NCBI GenBank assembly: GCA_943787985.1
Contig: CALSOO010000004.1
Coordinates: forward strand, 992,001-1,056,000
Origin: an uncultured Paracoccaceae bacterium
GTDB taxonomy: Bacteria > Pseudomonadota > Alphaproteobacteria > Rhodobacterales > Rhodobacteraceae
Reading direction: 5' to 3'
Length of the DNA: 64,000 nucleotides
In this document: positions 37,712 to 47,319 of the stretch, piece by piece
How the letters are laid out: each line of letters begins with the position of its first letter
Position numbering within the stretch: the stretch's first letter is position 1
Position numbers and translations under genes: made by a program
Notes under the pieces: generated by a model
Databases searched by the model: none
Seen by the model: only the letters and a program-made list of their open reading frames with translations
What the model was told of the DNA's origin: nothing

Positions 37712-38740
37712 ATGGCAGACGTATCCTATTCCCAGAATTTGGGCGATGGCAGCTATGCGCAAGCAGCGCCGCACGCACCTGTACAGTCCAGTAACCAGTT
37801 GACAAATTTGACAAATCTCGCAGCCGCGGGGGTGTCTTTGGCGTTGATGGCAGGGGTTGCTGTCTGGGGGTACAAGCTGATGGTTCGCGATGTCAGCGGT
37901 ATTCCTGTGGTTCAGGCATCCAGTGGCGACATGCGTGTACGCCCGCAAGACCCGGGCGGGCAATTGGCCATCAATCAGGGGTTGGCTGTGAACGAAGTGG
38001 CAGCGGCAGGAAGTGCTGCGGCCCCTGCGCAAAGCCTGACTTTGGCCCCGCGCCCTGTCGATTTGACGCAAGAGGACATGCCGACACCTGTCGCTATGGT
38101 TGCACCTGTGCAACAGAGTTTGCCCCAGGTTTCCGCCCCTGATGCCTTGCCCGTGACCCAGCCAGAACCTTTGGACGTGGCCGCCGCCCTTGAGGCTGGA
38201 TCGGTCGAGGATTTGGTCAGGCAACTCGCAGCTGGTGCCGAAGCGATCGAAGCAGAACCCACAACAAACGATCCCGCCGTGCTGGCAGCCGTGACGCCCA
38301 CAACACCCGAAGCGATGCCAACGCCCGTTGTTATCAACGCCCCTGGCGTAAAAGTTTCCTATCGCCCGAAATTGCGCCCCGCAGGTTTGCGCAGTGCGGT
38401 CACGGCCGCGGTTCAATCGGCATCAGGCGCGGCAGAAACCCCTGTTGCAGCACGCTCAACAGGAGAGATTTCTGCGGCGACGATCCCTGCTGGCACACGC
38501 CTTGTGCAATTGGGAGCCTTTGACAGCCCCGAAGTGGCACGTGCGCAATGGGTCAAGCTCGAGGCGCGTTTCGGCGACTACCTTTATGGAAAATCCCGTG
38601 TCGTGCAAAAGGCGCAAAGCGGCGGGCGTACGTTTTACCGTCTGCGCGCGATGGGCTTTGATGACTTGAGCGATGCACGTCGTTTCTGCTCTGCTTTGTT
38701 GGCTGAAAAGGCAGATTGTATTCCGGTCGTCACACGATGA
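37712..38740 (+). CDS. SPOR domain protein
   Basis: 342 residues. Cytoplasmic N-terminus of about 30, one membrane segment LAAAGVSLALMAGVAVWGY (about 36-54), a Pro/Ala/Thr-rich periplasmic linker of about 200 residues, and a C-terminal SPOR domain (about 262-342: RLVQLGAFDSPEVARAQW, FYRLRAMGFDDLSDARRFC). SPOR domains bind glycan strands stripped of stem peptides at the division septum. The stop overlaps nagZ (ATGA), which fits a shared cell-wall theme. Confidence 0.87.
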   Translation: MADVSYSQNLGDGSYAQAAPHAPVQSSNQLTNLTNLAAAGVSLALMAGVAVWGYKLMVRDVSGIPVVQASSGDMRVRPQDPGGQLAINQGLAVNEVAAAGSAAAPAQSLTLAPRPVDLTQEDMPTPVAMVAPVQQSLPQVSAPDALPVTQPEPLDVAAALEAGSVEDLVRQLAAGAEAIEAEPTTNDPAVLAAVTPTTPEAMPTPVVINAPGVKVSYRPKLRPAGLRSAVTAAVQSASGAAETPVAARSTGEISAATIPAGTRLVQLGAFDSPEVARAQWVKLEARFGDYLYGKSRVVQKAQSGGRTFYRLRAMGFDDLSDARRFCSALLAEKADCIPVVTR

Positions 38741-39756
38741 GCACGGGCAGTCGCCGGTTTGGCGCGACGATTCTGGATGCGGACGGCCACCGCCTGAGCA
38801 TCGAAGAAAAAGCATTCTTTAGAGATGTTTCGCCGTTCGGGTTCATCCTGTTTGCGCGCAACATAGACACGCCCGATCAAGTGCGTGCCTTGTGTGACGA
38901 TTTCCGCGAGGCCGTTGGGTACGAGTGCCCGATCACGATTGATCAAGAGGGCGGACGGGTGCAACGCCTGCGCAGTCCGACGTGGCGCGAGTGGTTGCCA
39001 CCTTTGGATTTTGTGCAAGCTGCTGGCGCCAAAGCCGCGCGTGCGATGTATCTGCGCCACCGCGTCATTGCACATGAGTTGCGCGCCGTCGGCGTAGACA
39101 GCAACTGCGCACCGATGGTTGATGTTGCGGATGCGACAACCCATGATTTCCTGCGCAACCGCTGCTATGGAACGGACCCTGTTGCTGTCGCGGCCTTGGG
39201 ACGTGCTGCGGCGAACGGATTGTTGGATGGTGGCGTTTTGCCAGTCGTCAAACACATGCCGGGCCATGGACGCGCGACGGCGGATAGCCACTTTGATTTG
39301 CCCCTCGTCGATCACGTGCAGGACGCCTTGCAAGCCCATGATTTTGCGCCATTTAAAGCGCTCAACGATTTGCCGATGGGGATGACCGCACATCTGGTGT
39401 ATTCCGATATTGATGATGCTCCTGCGACGCTTTCAAAACCTGTGATGGATGTGATCCGCACGGAAATTGGTTTTAACGGTTTGATCATGACCGATGACAT
39501 CGCGATGAAAGCGCTGAGCGGTGATTTGGGACAATTGAGCCGGTCTGCATTGGACGCTGGCTGCGATGTGATCCTTCATTGCAACGGGACGCTTGCAGAA
39601 CGCCGCGCTGTGGCCGAGGCTTCGGGTGAGATGACGGACATGGCCCAAACCCGCGCGCATGCTGCACTGGCTGCGCGCAAATCCCCTGACGAGATTGACA
39701 TTTCTGCCTATGACGCCGAACTTAAGGTGCTAGTGGGCGGGAACAGTGATGGCTGA
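38737..39756 (+). CDS. nagZ: beta-N-acetylhexosaminidase NagZ
   Basis: Removes N-acetylglucosamine from muropeptides in the cytoplasmic wall-recycling pathway. 339 residues from the ATG at 38737. GH3 family signature: TIDQEGGRVQRLR near 67-79, VVKHMPGHGRATADSH near 170-185 (Lys-His and the general acid/base loop), and the nucleophile Asp in GLIMTDDIAMKAL near 250. Translation is coupled to the upstream SPOR gene. Confidence 0.95.
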   Translation: MSTGSRRFGATILDADGHRLSIEEKAFFRDVSPFGFILFARNIDTPDQVRALCDDFREAVGYECPITIDQEGGRVQRLRSPTWREWLPPLDFVQAAGAKAARAMYLRHRVIAHELRAVGVDSNCAPMVDVADATTHDFLRNRCYGTDPVAVAALGRAAANGLLDGGVLPVVKHMPGHGRATADSHFDLPLVDHVQDALQAHDFAPFKALNDLPMGMTAHLVYSDIDDAPATLSKPVMDVIRTEIGFNGLIMTDDIAMKALSGDLGQLSRSALDAGCDVILHCNGTLAERRAVAEASGEMTDMAQTRAHAALAARKSPDEIDISAYDAELKVLVGGNSDG

Positions 39757-40531
39757 CGACATATTCGAGGAAGATCGTGTTTCCGTCGCCGAAAGGCTGG
39801 CGGCAGAGGCGCTCATCATTGATGTGGATGGTTTTGAGGGGCCTTTGGACCTTCTTTTGACGCTCAGCCGGACGCAAAAAGTCGATTTGCGCAAAATCTC
39901 TGTTCTTGATCTGGCGCGCCAATATTTGGCCTTTGTCGAAAAAGCCAAAGCGTTGCGCCTTGAGCTGGCAGCCGATTATCTGGTGATGGCGGCGTGGTTG
40001 GCATTTCTGAAATCCCGCCTCTTGTTGCCACCCGATCCCACCGAAGAAGGACCATCGGGCGAAGACCTTGCCGCACATTTGGCGTTCCAACTTGAACGTT
40101 TGCAGGCGATGCGAGATGTGGCAGCGCGTCTCATGGCACGCGACCAATTGGGGCGCGACTTTTTTGCGCGAGGCCAAGCGGAAACGGTAGAGCGTGTAAA
40201 ACGTGTGACATACACCGCGACCCTACTGGACTTGATGCAGGGCTACGCGCGCATTCGCACCCGCGATGATTTCCGCCCCTTCATTCTGGACCGGGACAGT
40301 GTGTTCACGATGGAGCAAGCATTGGAGCGGATGCGTCCGTTGATGGGGTATGCGGGGGAGTGGACGGACATTCTGAGCTATTTGCCAGAGGGTTGGGAAA
40401 CAGACCCTGTCAAGTTACGATCCGCCACGGCATCGACGTTTGCGGCGTCATTGGAACTGGTCAAAGAAGGGCATATGGACATACGGCAAACCGAATTGTT
40501 CGCACCGATCCAGTTGCGCAAAAGGAAGTAA
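39749..40531 (+). CDS. scpA: segregation and condensation protein ScpA
   Basis: Kleisin subunit that bridges SMC heads in the bacterial condensin. 260 residues from ATG 39749, overlapping the nagZ end by 8 bp. The N-terminal helical block FEGPLDLLLTLSRTQKVDLRKISVLDLARQYL (in parts) is diagnostic, followed by LAADYLVMAAWLAFLKSRLLLP. The C-terminal winged-helix part is recognisable near EVFTMEQALERM. scpB follows after 3 bp. Confidence 0.94.
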   Translation: MADDIFEEDRVSVAERLAAEALIIDVDGFEGPLDLLLTLSRTQKVDLRKISVLDLARQYLAFVEKAKALRLELAADYLVMAAWLAFLKSRLLLPPDPTEEGPSGEDLAAHLAFQLERLQAMRDVAARLMARDQLGRDFFARGQAETVERVKRVTYTATLLDLMQGYARIRTRDDFRPFILDRDSVFTMEQALERMRPLMGYAGEWTDILSYLPEGWETDPVKLRSATASTFAASLELVKEGHMDIRQTELFAPIQLRKRK

Positions 40532-40534
40532 AAC

Positions 40535-41188
40535 ATGTCGCAAGACATAGATGAACAAGAACAGAGCCTGTTTGAAGCCCCCCCAATCGCCGAACAGGAG
40601 CGTATGGTGGAAGCGATCCTGTTTGCCACGGCGGAACCCGTCACCGTCAAAGACCTGAGCGCGCGGATGCCTCATGGCTGTGATCCTGCGGAAGCTTTGG
40701 TGTATGTGCGCAAACGCTATGAGGGGCGCGGTGTAACCTTGATGAAAATCGGGGATGCATGGGCCATGCGCACGGCACCTGACCTCGGGTTCTTGATGCA
40801 AAAAGAAACGGTCGAGACCCGCAAACTGAGCCGCGCCGCAATCGAAACATTGGCGATTATTGCCTATCATCAACCTGTCACCCGTGCCGAAATCGAGGAA
40901 ATTCGTGGTGTTTCTGTCAGCCGCGGGACGGTCGACCAGTTGTTGGAAATGGAATGGATCCGTTTTGGCTGTCGCAAGATGACCCCGGGGCGTCCTGTAA
41001 CGTTTGTGGTGACCCAAGCGTTCCTTGACCACTTCGGCCTTGAAAACGCGCGCGATTTGCCCGGGTTGAAAGAACTGCGCTCTGCCGGTTTGTTGGAGAA
41101 CCGACCGCCGCCCGGTTCAATGCCCGGCCCGGGAGATGCCGAGGAAGAAGAAACCAATGAAGGGCAGTCTGAACTTTTTGAAGACTGA
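40535..41188 (+). CDS. scpB: segregation and condensation protein ScpB
   Basis: Dimeric winged-helix partner of ScpA and SMC. 217 residues. EAILFATAEPVTVKDLSARM (about 27-46) opens the first winged helix; LSRAAIETLAIIAYHQPVTRAEIEEIRGV is the second domain's signature; the acidic C-terminal tail (DAEEEETNEGQSELFED) is typical of the family. Same transcript as scpA. Confidence 0.94.
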   Translation: MSQDIDEQEQSLFEAPPIAEQERMVEAILFATAEPVTVKDLSARMPHGCDPAEALVYVRKRYEGRGVTLMKIGDAWAMRTAPDLGFLMQKETVETRKLSRAAIETLAIIAYHQPVTRAEIEEIRGVSVSRGTVDQLLEMEWIRFGCRKMTPGRPVTFVVTQAFLDHFGLENARDLPGLKELRSAGLLENRPPPGSMPGPGDAEEEETNEGQSELFED

Positions 41189-41212
41189 CCCGAAAAAGGC
41201 CATAAACTCTGC

Positions 41213-41218
41213 TATAAT
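41213..41218 (+). promoter_or_regulatory. possible -10 element TATAAT upstream of the 75-residue gene
   Basis: A perfect TATAAT lies 34 bp before the ATG at 41252, in the gap after scpB. No good TTGACA is found at 16-18 bp upstream, so this is only a candidate promoter. Confidence 0.35.
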
Positions 41219-41251
41219 GTTGTCATACGCATCAACGGATACCCAAAGACC

Positions 41252-41479
41252 ATGAACCAGATCATCAATATGTTCCTCAAGCTGATTATGCGAAAAGTCA
41301 TGAGCAAAGGCATCGATGCGGGTATCAAAGGGGCCACAGGAATGGCGCGCAAACGCAAGCGTGCACCTGTCGGTGAGATTGATGACTATGGCAACCCGAC
41401 GGGCCAACAAGACACAAGCGAACGGGACCGTATACGCGCGGAGCGTCGCGCCAAGCGGGCTGCGCGCAATCAGGACTAG
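41252..41479 (+). CDS. small basic hypothetical protein
   Basis: 75 residues: amphipathic start MNQIINMFLKLIMRKVMSKGIDAG, then a strongly basic tract (ARKRKRAP) and a charged tail (RIRAERRAKRAARNQD). Resembles small uncharacterised proteins found after scpB in Rhodobacteraceae. The last ten codons form the first unit of a 31-bp tandem repeat that continues beyond the stop; because 31 is not a multiple of three, the extra copies are out of frame and not translated. Confidence 0.7.
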   Translation: MNQIINMFLKLIMRKVMSKGIDAGIKGATGMARKRKRAPVGEIDDYGNPTGQQDTSERDRIRAERRAKRAARNQD

Positions 41480-41579
41480 CGCCAAGCGGGCTGCGCGCAA
41501 TCAGGACTAGCGCCAAGCGGGCTGCGCGCGATCAGGACGAGCGCCAAGCGGGATCAGGACGAGCGCCAAGCGCGGCAGC
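41448..41579. repeat. 31-bp tandem direct repeat array
   Basis: Units begin at 41448, 41479, 41510 and 41541 (the last shortened by about 9 bases), with a partial fifth at 41563. Copies 1 and 2 are identical; copy 3 differs by A-to-G and T-to-G changes; copies 4-5 form a 22-bp sub-repeat. The unit starts gcgccaagcgggctgcgcgc. It contains the stop of the 75-residue gene in unit 1 and runs up to the dcd stop. Confidence 0.88.
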
Positions 41580-42655
41580 TTAGCTCGTTTTGAAGTGTTT
41601 GCTAAGCTTCAAACCTTGTCCCTGATAGTTCGATTTCAGATCAGCCCCATAAAGTTGGGTCGGATCCTGCGCCATTTTCTCATAAACCAAACGCCCGACA
41701 ACTTGCCCGTGTTCCAGCACAAACGGGGCCTCGTGGCAGCGTACCTCCAGACACGCCGCGTGATCCTGTTCCGCCGGCCGCATCATGTCCAAAGCCCGGG
41801 TCAAAGAAGCCTGCGTAATGCACGCGAAACTCACCAACCATCGCCAAATATGGTGCCATTTCAGCAGCATAGCTTGGTGGAATATCACCGCTTCACGGCT
41901 GACAAGGATGTAGAATGCACCGGGATCAAGGATAATGTGCCCGTCTGTGCTGTGCACGTCTTCCCAGTAGTCGCGGGGTCGTAGTGGCCGATGTTGTCCA
42001 GATCAATGACACCTGTGTGCGGCTTTGGCACGGTATCCCACCAGTGTGGTGCCGGGCAACTTGAGGTCCACCGAAAATCCGAGCCCGTCATCGATCACGG
42101 CATCTCCGTTCACCAGCGGTGTGTGGCGTGCATGCCTTGAGGGCAGGATCATTCAGAACCGCATGGCCACTCGCGAAAACGAATCTGGTTCAGGCGCATG
42201 CCCGGGCGCACAAGGACCGAAAAAGAGCGCGGGCAAATCTCGGCATACAGCGGCCCGGCGTAGCCGTCGGGGATCGCGGTCAAATTCGGTGCCCCCATCG
42301 GTGATCGTGCGCGTCAGCAAATCCAGTCGCCCTGTCGAGCTTTTGGCATTGGCAACGGCCGTCATACCGCGGGGCAGGGCGAGCCCTTCCATCAAAGGCA
42401 CGACATAGACGCACCCTTTTTCCAGAACGGCGCCGTCGTGAGGTCGACGCGGTGCATCTCGAACTCTTCGAGCCGGTCTGCACTTTGCGCACCCGCCCAG
42501 ACAAGAAAGACGCGCGTACGCGGTAGGCCACTGTTCCCAAGACGCAAATCAAGGCTGGCAGGCTGGATCTGCGCGTCGGTGACAGCAGGGACCGCTGTGA
42601 TCTCACCCGCTTCAATCATTTGCGCGATCTGTTGATTTGGTATGACACCGGTCAT
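41580..42655 (-). CDS. dcd: dCTP deaminase (frameshifted)
   Basis: Deaminates dCTP to dUTP for thymidylate synthesis. Start MTGVIPNQQIAQMIEAGEIT at 42655. Read across frames: IQPASLDLRLG near 42560, GCVYVVPLMEGLALP near 42420-42370, NAKSSTGRLDLLTRTI near 42350-42300 (the catalytic SSXGR block), YAGPLYAEICP, and a C-terminal tail ending LKSNYQGQGLKLSKHFKTS at 41580. The long, roughly 360-residue form with an extra C-terminal half is usual in Rhodobacteraceae. At least six indels between 42490 and 41960; same error signature as the first 13 kb. Confidence 0.85.
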
Positions 42656-42681
42656 CGCAGCGATTCCTTTGCTACGACAAA

Positions 42682-42710
42682 CGCCCGCGACCTGTCGGCC
42701 ACGGGCGGTC
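42682..42710 (-). terminator. putative terminator after tRNA-Pro
   Basis: cgcccg (42682-42687) pairs with cgggcg (42702-42707) and on the minus strand is followed by TTTGT. It lies 15 bases past the tRNA 3' end. Confidence 0.5.
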
Positions 42711-42722
42711 TGTAAATGTCGA

Positions 42723-42799
42723 TGGTCGGGCTAGCAGGACTCGAACCTGCGACCTTCCGTCCCCCAGACGGACGCGCTACCAGGCTGCGCCATAGCCCG
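42723..42799 (-). tRNA. tRNA-Pro (anticodon GGG)
   Basis: 77 nt on the minus strand. Acceptor stem CGGGCTA/TAGCCCG with discriminator A and encoded CCA (42723-42725). D arm GCGCAGCCTGGTAGCGC, anticodon stem TCCGT/ACGGA with loop CTGGGGG giving GGG at 34-36, and T arm with GGTTCGAGTCC. Position behind merR is as in related genomes. Confidence 0.95.
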
Positions 42800-42870
42800 A
42801 ACTTGGCGCTTTCATACGCGATTTGTGCGCAGGATCAAGGGGGAATTGGCACTTTGCGCACGGATTGCCA

Positions 42871-44415
42871 TCACTCTTTTCGGGCAGATGCCATTCTGTC
42901 GCGCAAGCCCGACAGTTGCGTCACAAGTTGGCGCGCGAGGGCTGCATCTTTGACATCGGTTGCCCGAGTGACAGCACTTAGAATTGCAGGGGTTGCTGGA
43001 AAAGTGCTCTCGTCAGGTGTTTCAGGCACATCCACGACGGTGGGGCGCGGTTTTTCAGGTTCTGGCGCGGCTTCGAGCGTTGGAAGGACGTCCTCTTCGC
43101 CCATATTGGGTGAAGACTTGTCCTGCTTTACCGGCACTTCGGGCGCAGGGTCCTGCAATTGCGCTGCGTCCACTTCAGGCTCAGGCATTTCAGGCGCCAT
43201 TTCTGGTTCCATGGCTGCGGAGAGTTCTGGTTGTGGCGTGTTCTCTGGAAGCGGTTGTGGCTCTGGCTCAGGAACAACTTGCGGTTCTACCGGTGCGCTG
43301 GTGTGTCTGAATTCTGGCGTCGTTGGTTCCAGTGGCTCATCGGTGGCGGGCTCATCCTTGACGGGGTCCGCCACAGAAGGCTCTTGGGCAGTGCTGGAGG
43401 AAGATTTGAAAATGAATTCGGGCTGGTCATCAGGTGCCTCTTCACGTTCAAGCGTTTCCGGTTGATCGGGTTCTGGAGCCGCTTCGTTGTCAAATGTTTC
43501 AATTTCAACGTCTTGAGCGGGATCAGGCGCCGTTGGTGTATCGGAGACTGGATCATCCATCGCCTCTTGGGGCGGTGTTTCTTGAAGATCGTCGGCCATC
43601 ACATCGGGTGATGTGGTCTCTGCTTCTGCAGCCTCGTCCGAAACCAGTGTGGGTTCAGGAGTTGGGGCGTCAGGCGTTGGAGCTTCATGAGCCGGGGCTT
43701 GCGGTTCAGACAGGACCGGCTCCGGCTCTGTGGAGCTGCTTTCTGCGGCATCGACTGCGACTGGCGTGTCTTCTTGCGTCGGGGAGGGGTCCTCCAGCGC
43801 AGGCGTCGACGTGTCGATCGCGGGCGCGGCATCCGCAGGGGGTGTCTCTATTTCCGCGGCCGGGGGTTGTTCCATCGGCTCAGACGGTGTGGCGCGCGCC
43901 GCATCCGGCATAACCACAGCGTCTTGGGTAAAAGATGGACGTATCTTATCGGGCTCTTGTTGAGCGCTTGCTGAGGGAACGGTTTCAATGGGTTCAGGAA
44001 CAAGGTTCACAACATTGTCGTCAGCCGCTGGTCCTGAACTGTCCCCTTTAAACGGTTCAGCAGGCTGTGACGCCGGGACTTGCGGCTTGGTCAGAGTGGC
44101 GGCGGTCGCTGTGTCGATAGGGATATTTGCAGATACCTCATCCAGACTATGCGACATGGACGACACATGGGCTATACCCTTTTCGCGCAACACTTTTTGC
44201 ACGCCTTTGATGGTCAGCCCGTCATCGTGCAACAGTTTGCGGATACCGCCCAGCAGCAGCATATCGACAGGTCGATAGTATCTGCGGCCACCGGCGCGTT
44301 TTACGGGTTTGACTTGGGTAAACTTGCTTTCCCAAAACCGCAGAACGTGGGTCTGAACCCCAAGCCAGTCGGCCACTTCGGAAATGGTGCGAAAGGCGTC
44401 TGCGGATTTGCTCAT
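42871..44415 (-). CDS. MerR-family DNA-binding protein with long acidic Pro/Glu-rich tail
   Basis: 514 residues. Residues 1-90 are a MerR winged helix: [25 protein letters not shown], then [19 protein letters not shown] and a coupling helix [14 protein letters not shown]. The remaining 420 residues are low-complexity, dominated by Pro, Glu, Ala, Asp, Thr and Ser (for example [17 protein letters not shown]), with no effector-binding domain. A short helical end ([23 protein letters not shown]) closes the protein. Its ligand and target are unknown. It starts 3 bp after the ihfA stop, so it is in the plsX-fabH-ihfA transcript. Confidence 0.88.
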   Translation of the reverse strand: MSKSADAFRTISEVADWLGVQTHVLRFWESKFTQVKPVKRAGGRRYYRPVDMLLLGGIRKLLHDDGLTIKGVQKVLREKGIAHVSSMSHSLDEVSANIPIDTATAATLTKPQVPASQPAEPFKGDSSGPAADDNVVNLVPEPIETVPSASAQQEPDKIRPSFTQDAVVMPDAARATPSEPMEQPPAAEIETPPADAAPAIDTSTPALEDPSPTQEDTPVAVDAAESSSTEPEPVLSEPQAPAHEAPTPDAPTPEPTLVSDEAAEAETTSPDVMADDLQETPPQEAMDDPVSDTPTAPDPAQDVEIETFDNEAAPEPDQPETLEREEAPDDQPEFIFKSSSSTAQEPSVADPVKDEPATDEPLEPTTPEFRHTSAPVEPQVVPEPEPQPLPENTPQPELSAAMEPEMAPEMPEPEVDAAQLQDPAPEVPVKQDKSSPNMGEEDVLPTLEAAPEPEKPRPTVVDVPETPDESTFPATPAILSAVTRATDVKDAALARQLVTQLSGLRDRMASARKE

Positions 44416-44418
44416 TGC

Positions 44419-44721
44419 TTAGGACTTGTTGCCGGACGCCACGCGGTCCTTCATCAGGTGTGAAGGGCGGAATGTCAAAACACGGCGCGGGTTGATTGGA
44501 ACCTCTTCGCCGGTTTTCGGGTTGCGGCCAACACGCGCGGATTTTTCACGCACGGAGAATGTCCCGAAAGACGAAATCTTGACCTGCTCCCCTTTGACAA
44601 GAGCGTCAGACATGTTGTCCAAAACGCTTTCAACCAGTTGCGCGCTCTCGTTGCGCGACAGTCCAACTTCACGAAATACAGCTTCGCTGAGATCCATGCG
44701 TGTCAAAGTCTTATCGGTCAT
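44419..44721 (-). CDS. ihfA: integration host factor alpha subunit
   Basis: DNA-bending heterodimer subunit, nucleoid-associated. 100 residues, normal length. [23 protein letters not shown] start, [22 protein letters not shown] with the beta-arm and the intercalating NPKTG Pro, and [11 protein letters not shown] end. Alpha is preferred over beta because of sequence and of position beside fabH and merR. Confidence 0.95.
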   Translation of the reverse strand: MTDKTLTRMDLSEAVFREVGLSRNESAQLVESVLDNMSDALVKGEQVKISSFGTFSVREKSARVGRNPKTGEEVPINPRRVLTFRPSHLMKDRVASGNKS

Positions 44722-44829
44722 TTTTTCCCCCTATTTCTTCGCAACCATAGGGCGCAGGGAATTTCCGAGTCAATATCAATGACTTGGCAAGTCGGGTTTA
44801 AGCGGATTTTTTGGTCAAAAACTGCGCAA

Positions 44830-45801
44830 CTACCAGCGCATGACCACTGCGCCCCATGCCAATCCGCCACCAATCGCCTCGGTGACGATCAAATCGCCGT
44901 TTTTGATCTGTCCACGGGCGCGCCCAACGGACAGGGCAAGGGGGATCGAGGCGGCAGAGGTGTTGCCATGGTCCTGGACCGTCACCACAACTTTTTCCAT
45001 CGGCAGGCCCATTTTCTTGGCCGTGCCTTGAATGATTCGAATGTTGGCTTGGTGGGGGACGACCCAATCGATGTCATGCGCCGTGACGCCTGCGCGCTCC
45101 ATCGCAGTGTTCGCGGTGGCTGCAAGTTTTTCCACCGCATGACGGAACACCTGATTGCCTTGCATGCGCAAATAGCCTGTGGTGCCGGTGCTGACACCGC
45201 CATCGACATAGAGCAGTTCGCGGTGGCTGCCGTCAGAATTGAGGTCTGTGGCAAGAATACCTGCGTCGTCCTTTGTGCCTTTCCCGTCTTCGGCGCGCAG
45301 CACCAAAGCGCCTGCGCCGTCTCCGAACAACACACATGTTCCGCGGTCGGTCCAGTCCATGATGCGGCTAAACGTTTCGGCACCAATCACCAGAACGCAT
45401 TTGGCCTGTCCTGACAGGATCAGAGCGTTGGCATTGGACAAGGCATAGATGAATCCCGCACAGACGGCTTGCACATCAAAGGCAAATCCACGCGTCATGC
45501 CCAGGCGGGCCTGAACCATCGTCGCGGCTGACGGAAACGTCAGATCAGCGGTTGAGGTTGCCAAAATGATCGCGTCCACATCGTCCACGGCCAAACCTGC
45601 ATCTGCCAAAGCGGCTTTTGCCGCCTCGGTGGCCATCATCGACGTGGTTTCGTCGTCATTTGCAAAGTGGCGCCGCTCGATCCCGGAGCGCGAGACGATC
45701 CACTCGTGTGTGGTGTCCAAGGTCTTTTCAAACTCTGCGTTGGGAACAATGCGCTCGGGCAAGTAATGGCCTACACCTTTGATCACCGCGCGCGTTGTCA
45801 T
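44830..45801 (-). CDS. fabH: 3-oxoacyl-[acyl-carrier-protein] synthase III
   Basis: Starts fatty-acid synthesis by condensing acetyl-CoA with malonyl-ACP. 323 residues, intact. Catalytic triad visible: Cys114 in QAVCAGFIYA, His in VPHQANIRI near 250 and Asn in DHGNTSAAS near 280. Overlaps the plsX stop by 4 bp. Confidence 0.96.
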   Translation of the reverse strand: MTTRAVIKGVGHYLPERIVPNAEFEKTLDTTHEWIVSRSGIERRHFANDDETTSMMATEAAKAALADAGLAVDDVDAIILATSTADLTFPSAATMVQARLGMTRGFAFDVQAVCAGFIYALSNANALILSGQAKCVLVIGAETFSRIMDWTDRGTCVLFGDGAGALVLRAEDGKGTKDDAGILATDLNSDGSHRELLYVDGGVSTGTTGYLRMQGNQVFRHAVEKLAATANTAMERAGVTAHDIDWVVPHQANIRIIQGTAKKMGLPMEKVVVTVQDHGNTSAASIPLALSVGRARGQIKNGDLIVTEAIGGGLAWGAVVMRW

Positions 45802-46892
45802 GCCTGCTCGTCCTTTGAATCCGCCTTGTCCTCGTTGGGCAAGACTGCGGCGACTCGGGCCGCAAGTTTTTTGTTAAACCCATTCTGCGCCAATTGAGCG
45901 GCAAGGGAAATAGCGGCTGCAACGCCGGTGGCATCGGCTGAACCGTGCGACTTCACAACCGTGCCATTGAGCCCCAAAAACACGCCGCCATTGACGCGGC
46001 GCGGGTCTATGCGGCGTTTGAGGCGTTGCATGGATGTGAAGGCCAGTAGAGAGGCGAGGCGGGACAAGGGCGTGTACTTAAAGGCCTCTTTCAGGAGATC
46101 CCCGATCAATCCTGCCGTGCCTTCGCCGGTTTTGATCGCGACGTTGCCGGTGAATCCGTCTGTGACGATCACATCTGCGATATTGCCCGGAATATCACCG
46201 CCTTCAACAAATCCGACAAAGTCGAACTCGGCTTGGACTTCGTTGGCTTTGATCAGATCATAGGCGTCATGTAATTCGGAGCGCCCTTTGTGTTCTTCGG
46301 TTCCAACATTAAGAAGCCCGACACGTGGACGGGGCAGGTCCATGCCGTTGCGCGCATATGAGGCGCCCATCAAAGCATAGCGCAGCAAATCTTCGGCATC
46401 GGCACGAATATCAGCGCCCACGTCCAGCATCACGTTGAACCCTTGGGGATTTCGAGAGGGCCAGAGCACAGCAATCGCGGGACGGTTCACACCGGGCAGT
46501 TTGCGCAGGCGGATCATGGACAAGGCCATCAACGCGCCTGTGTTGCCACAGCTCACAGCCACATCGGCGTCGCCCGCGCGCACGGTCTCGACTGTGGCCC
46601 ACATGGACGTGGTTTTGCCATGGCGCACAACGTGACTGGGTTTGTCTTCCATCGTGACCACGTCTTGCGCGTCGCGAATGCTCACCCGTCCTTGCAATTG
46701 GCGCCGCTTGGCCACCAACGGGTCGAGCTCGGCTTTGGGGCCGTGCAGGACAAAAGAGATGTTCGGATTGCGTTTGGAAAAATGCGTTAAACCGGCCACA
46801 ACTGCAGCCGGTCCATTGTCACCGCCCATGGCATCAAGCGCGATCACGGTTTGGCGCGTTTGGTCCGTCTGATCGGTGCGCGCCAATGTCAT
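45798..46892 (-). CDS. plsX: phosphate acyltransferase PlsX
   Basis: Makes acyl-phosphate from acyl-ACP for phospholipid synthesis. 364 residues. IALDAMGGDNGPAAVVAGL near 17-35 is the family start motif; SCGNTGALMAL near 112, GADIRADAEDLLRYALMG near 155-172 and DGFTGNVAIKTGEGTAG near 246 follow. Followed by coupled fabH, and preceded by rpmF, the conserved lipid-and-ribosome cluster. Confidence 0.95.
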   Translation of the reverse strand: MTLARTDQTDQTRQTVIALDAMGGDNGPAAVVAGLTHFSKRNPNISFVLHGPKAELDPLVAKRRQLQGRVSIRDAQDVVTMEDKPSHVVRHGKTTSMWATVETVRAGDADVAVSCGNTGALMALSMIRLRKLPGVNRPAIAVLWPSRNPQGFNVMLDVGADIRADAEDLLRYALMGASYARNGMDLPRPRVGLLNVGTEEHKGRSELHDAYDLIKANEVQAEFDFVGFVEGGDIPGNIADVIVTDGFTGNVAIKTGEGTAGLIGDLLKEAFKYTPLSRLASLLAFTSMQRLKRRIDPRRVNGGVFLGLNGTVVKSHGSADATGVAAAISLAAQLAQNGFNKKLAARVAAVLPNEDKADSKDEQA

Positions 46893-46936
46893 GAAGGTGC
46901 CTGTATGCCTTGTCTCAAGCCGTGGGCCACAAAGGC

Positions 46937-47143
46937 TTAGGCTGCGTCATCTTCCAGATCGACTTCTTCAGTCATCGCGACAATCTCGTTGTTGTCGTAG
47001 TGGCCGCATGCCGCACAAATGTGGTGTGGGCGTTTCAGCTCACCACAGTTGTCACATTCATTCGGGTTCGCAGCCACGAGGGAATCATGCGAACGACGAT
47101 TGTTGCGACGTGATGTGGATACTTTGTTCTGTTGCACAGCCAT
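46937..47143 (-). CDS. rpmF: 50S ribosomal protein L32
   Basis: 68 residues from ATG 47143 ([20 protein letters not shown]). The zinc ribbon is [17 protein letters not shown], here with four cysteines in CXXC-X10-CXXC form, so it is the zinc-binding (C+) version. Lies between yceD and plsX. Confidence 0.95.
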   Translation of the reverse strand: MAVQQNKVSTSRRNNRRSHDSLVAANPNECDNCGELKRPHHICAACGHYDNNEIVAMTEEVDLEDDAA

Positions 47144-47319
47144 GTCATGGGCCTTTGTGGTTGGGGCCACGCAATATGCGCAGCAGCGTTTGATTTCGTG
47201 TCGTTGGTACGACGTTGGCTGCGTTTAGGCCGAGCAAGCCCGCATGTCCAACGCTAATTACGATAAGGCGGGCAAAATACTGCGAATTTATGCTGGCGCA
47301 AGTCAATAATTGGCCGGAT

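Noticed and set aside
41316..41510. Alternative 64-residue frame across the 31-bp repeats
   Set aside because: Out of frame with the better start at 41252 and created only by the repeat.
41448..41579. CRISPR array
   Set aside because: The units are directly adjacent with no spacers, and the first unit is coding sequence.
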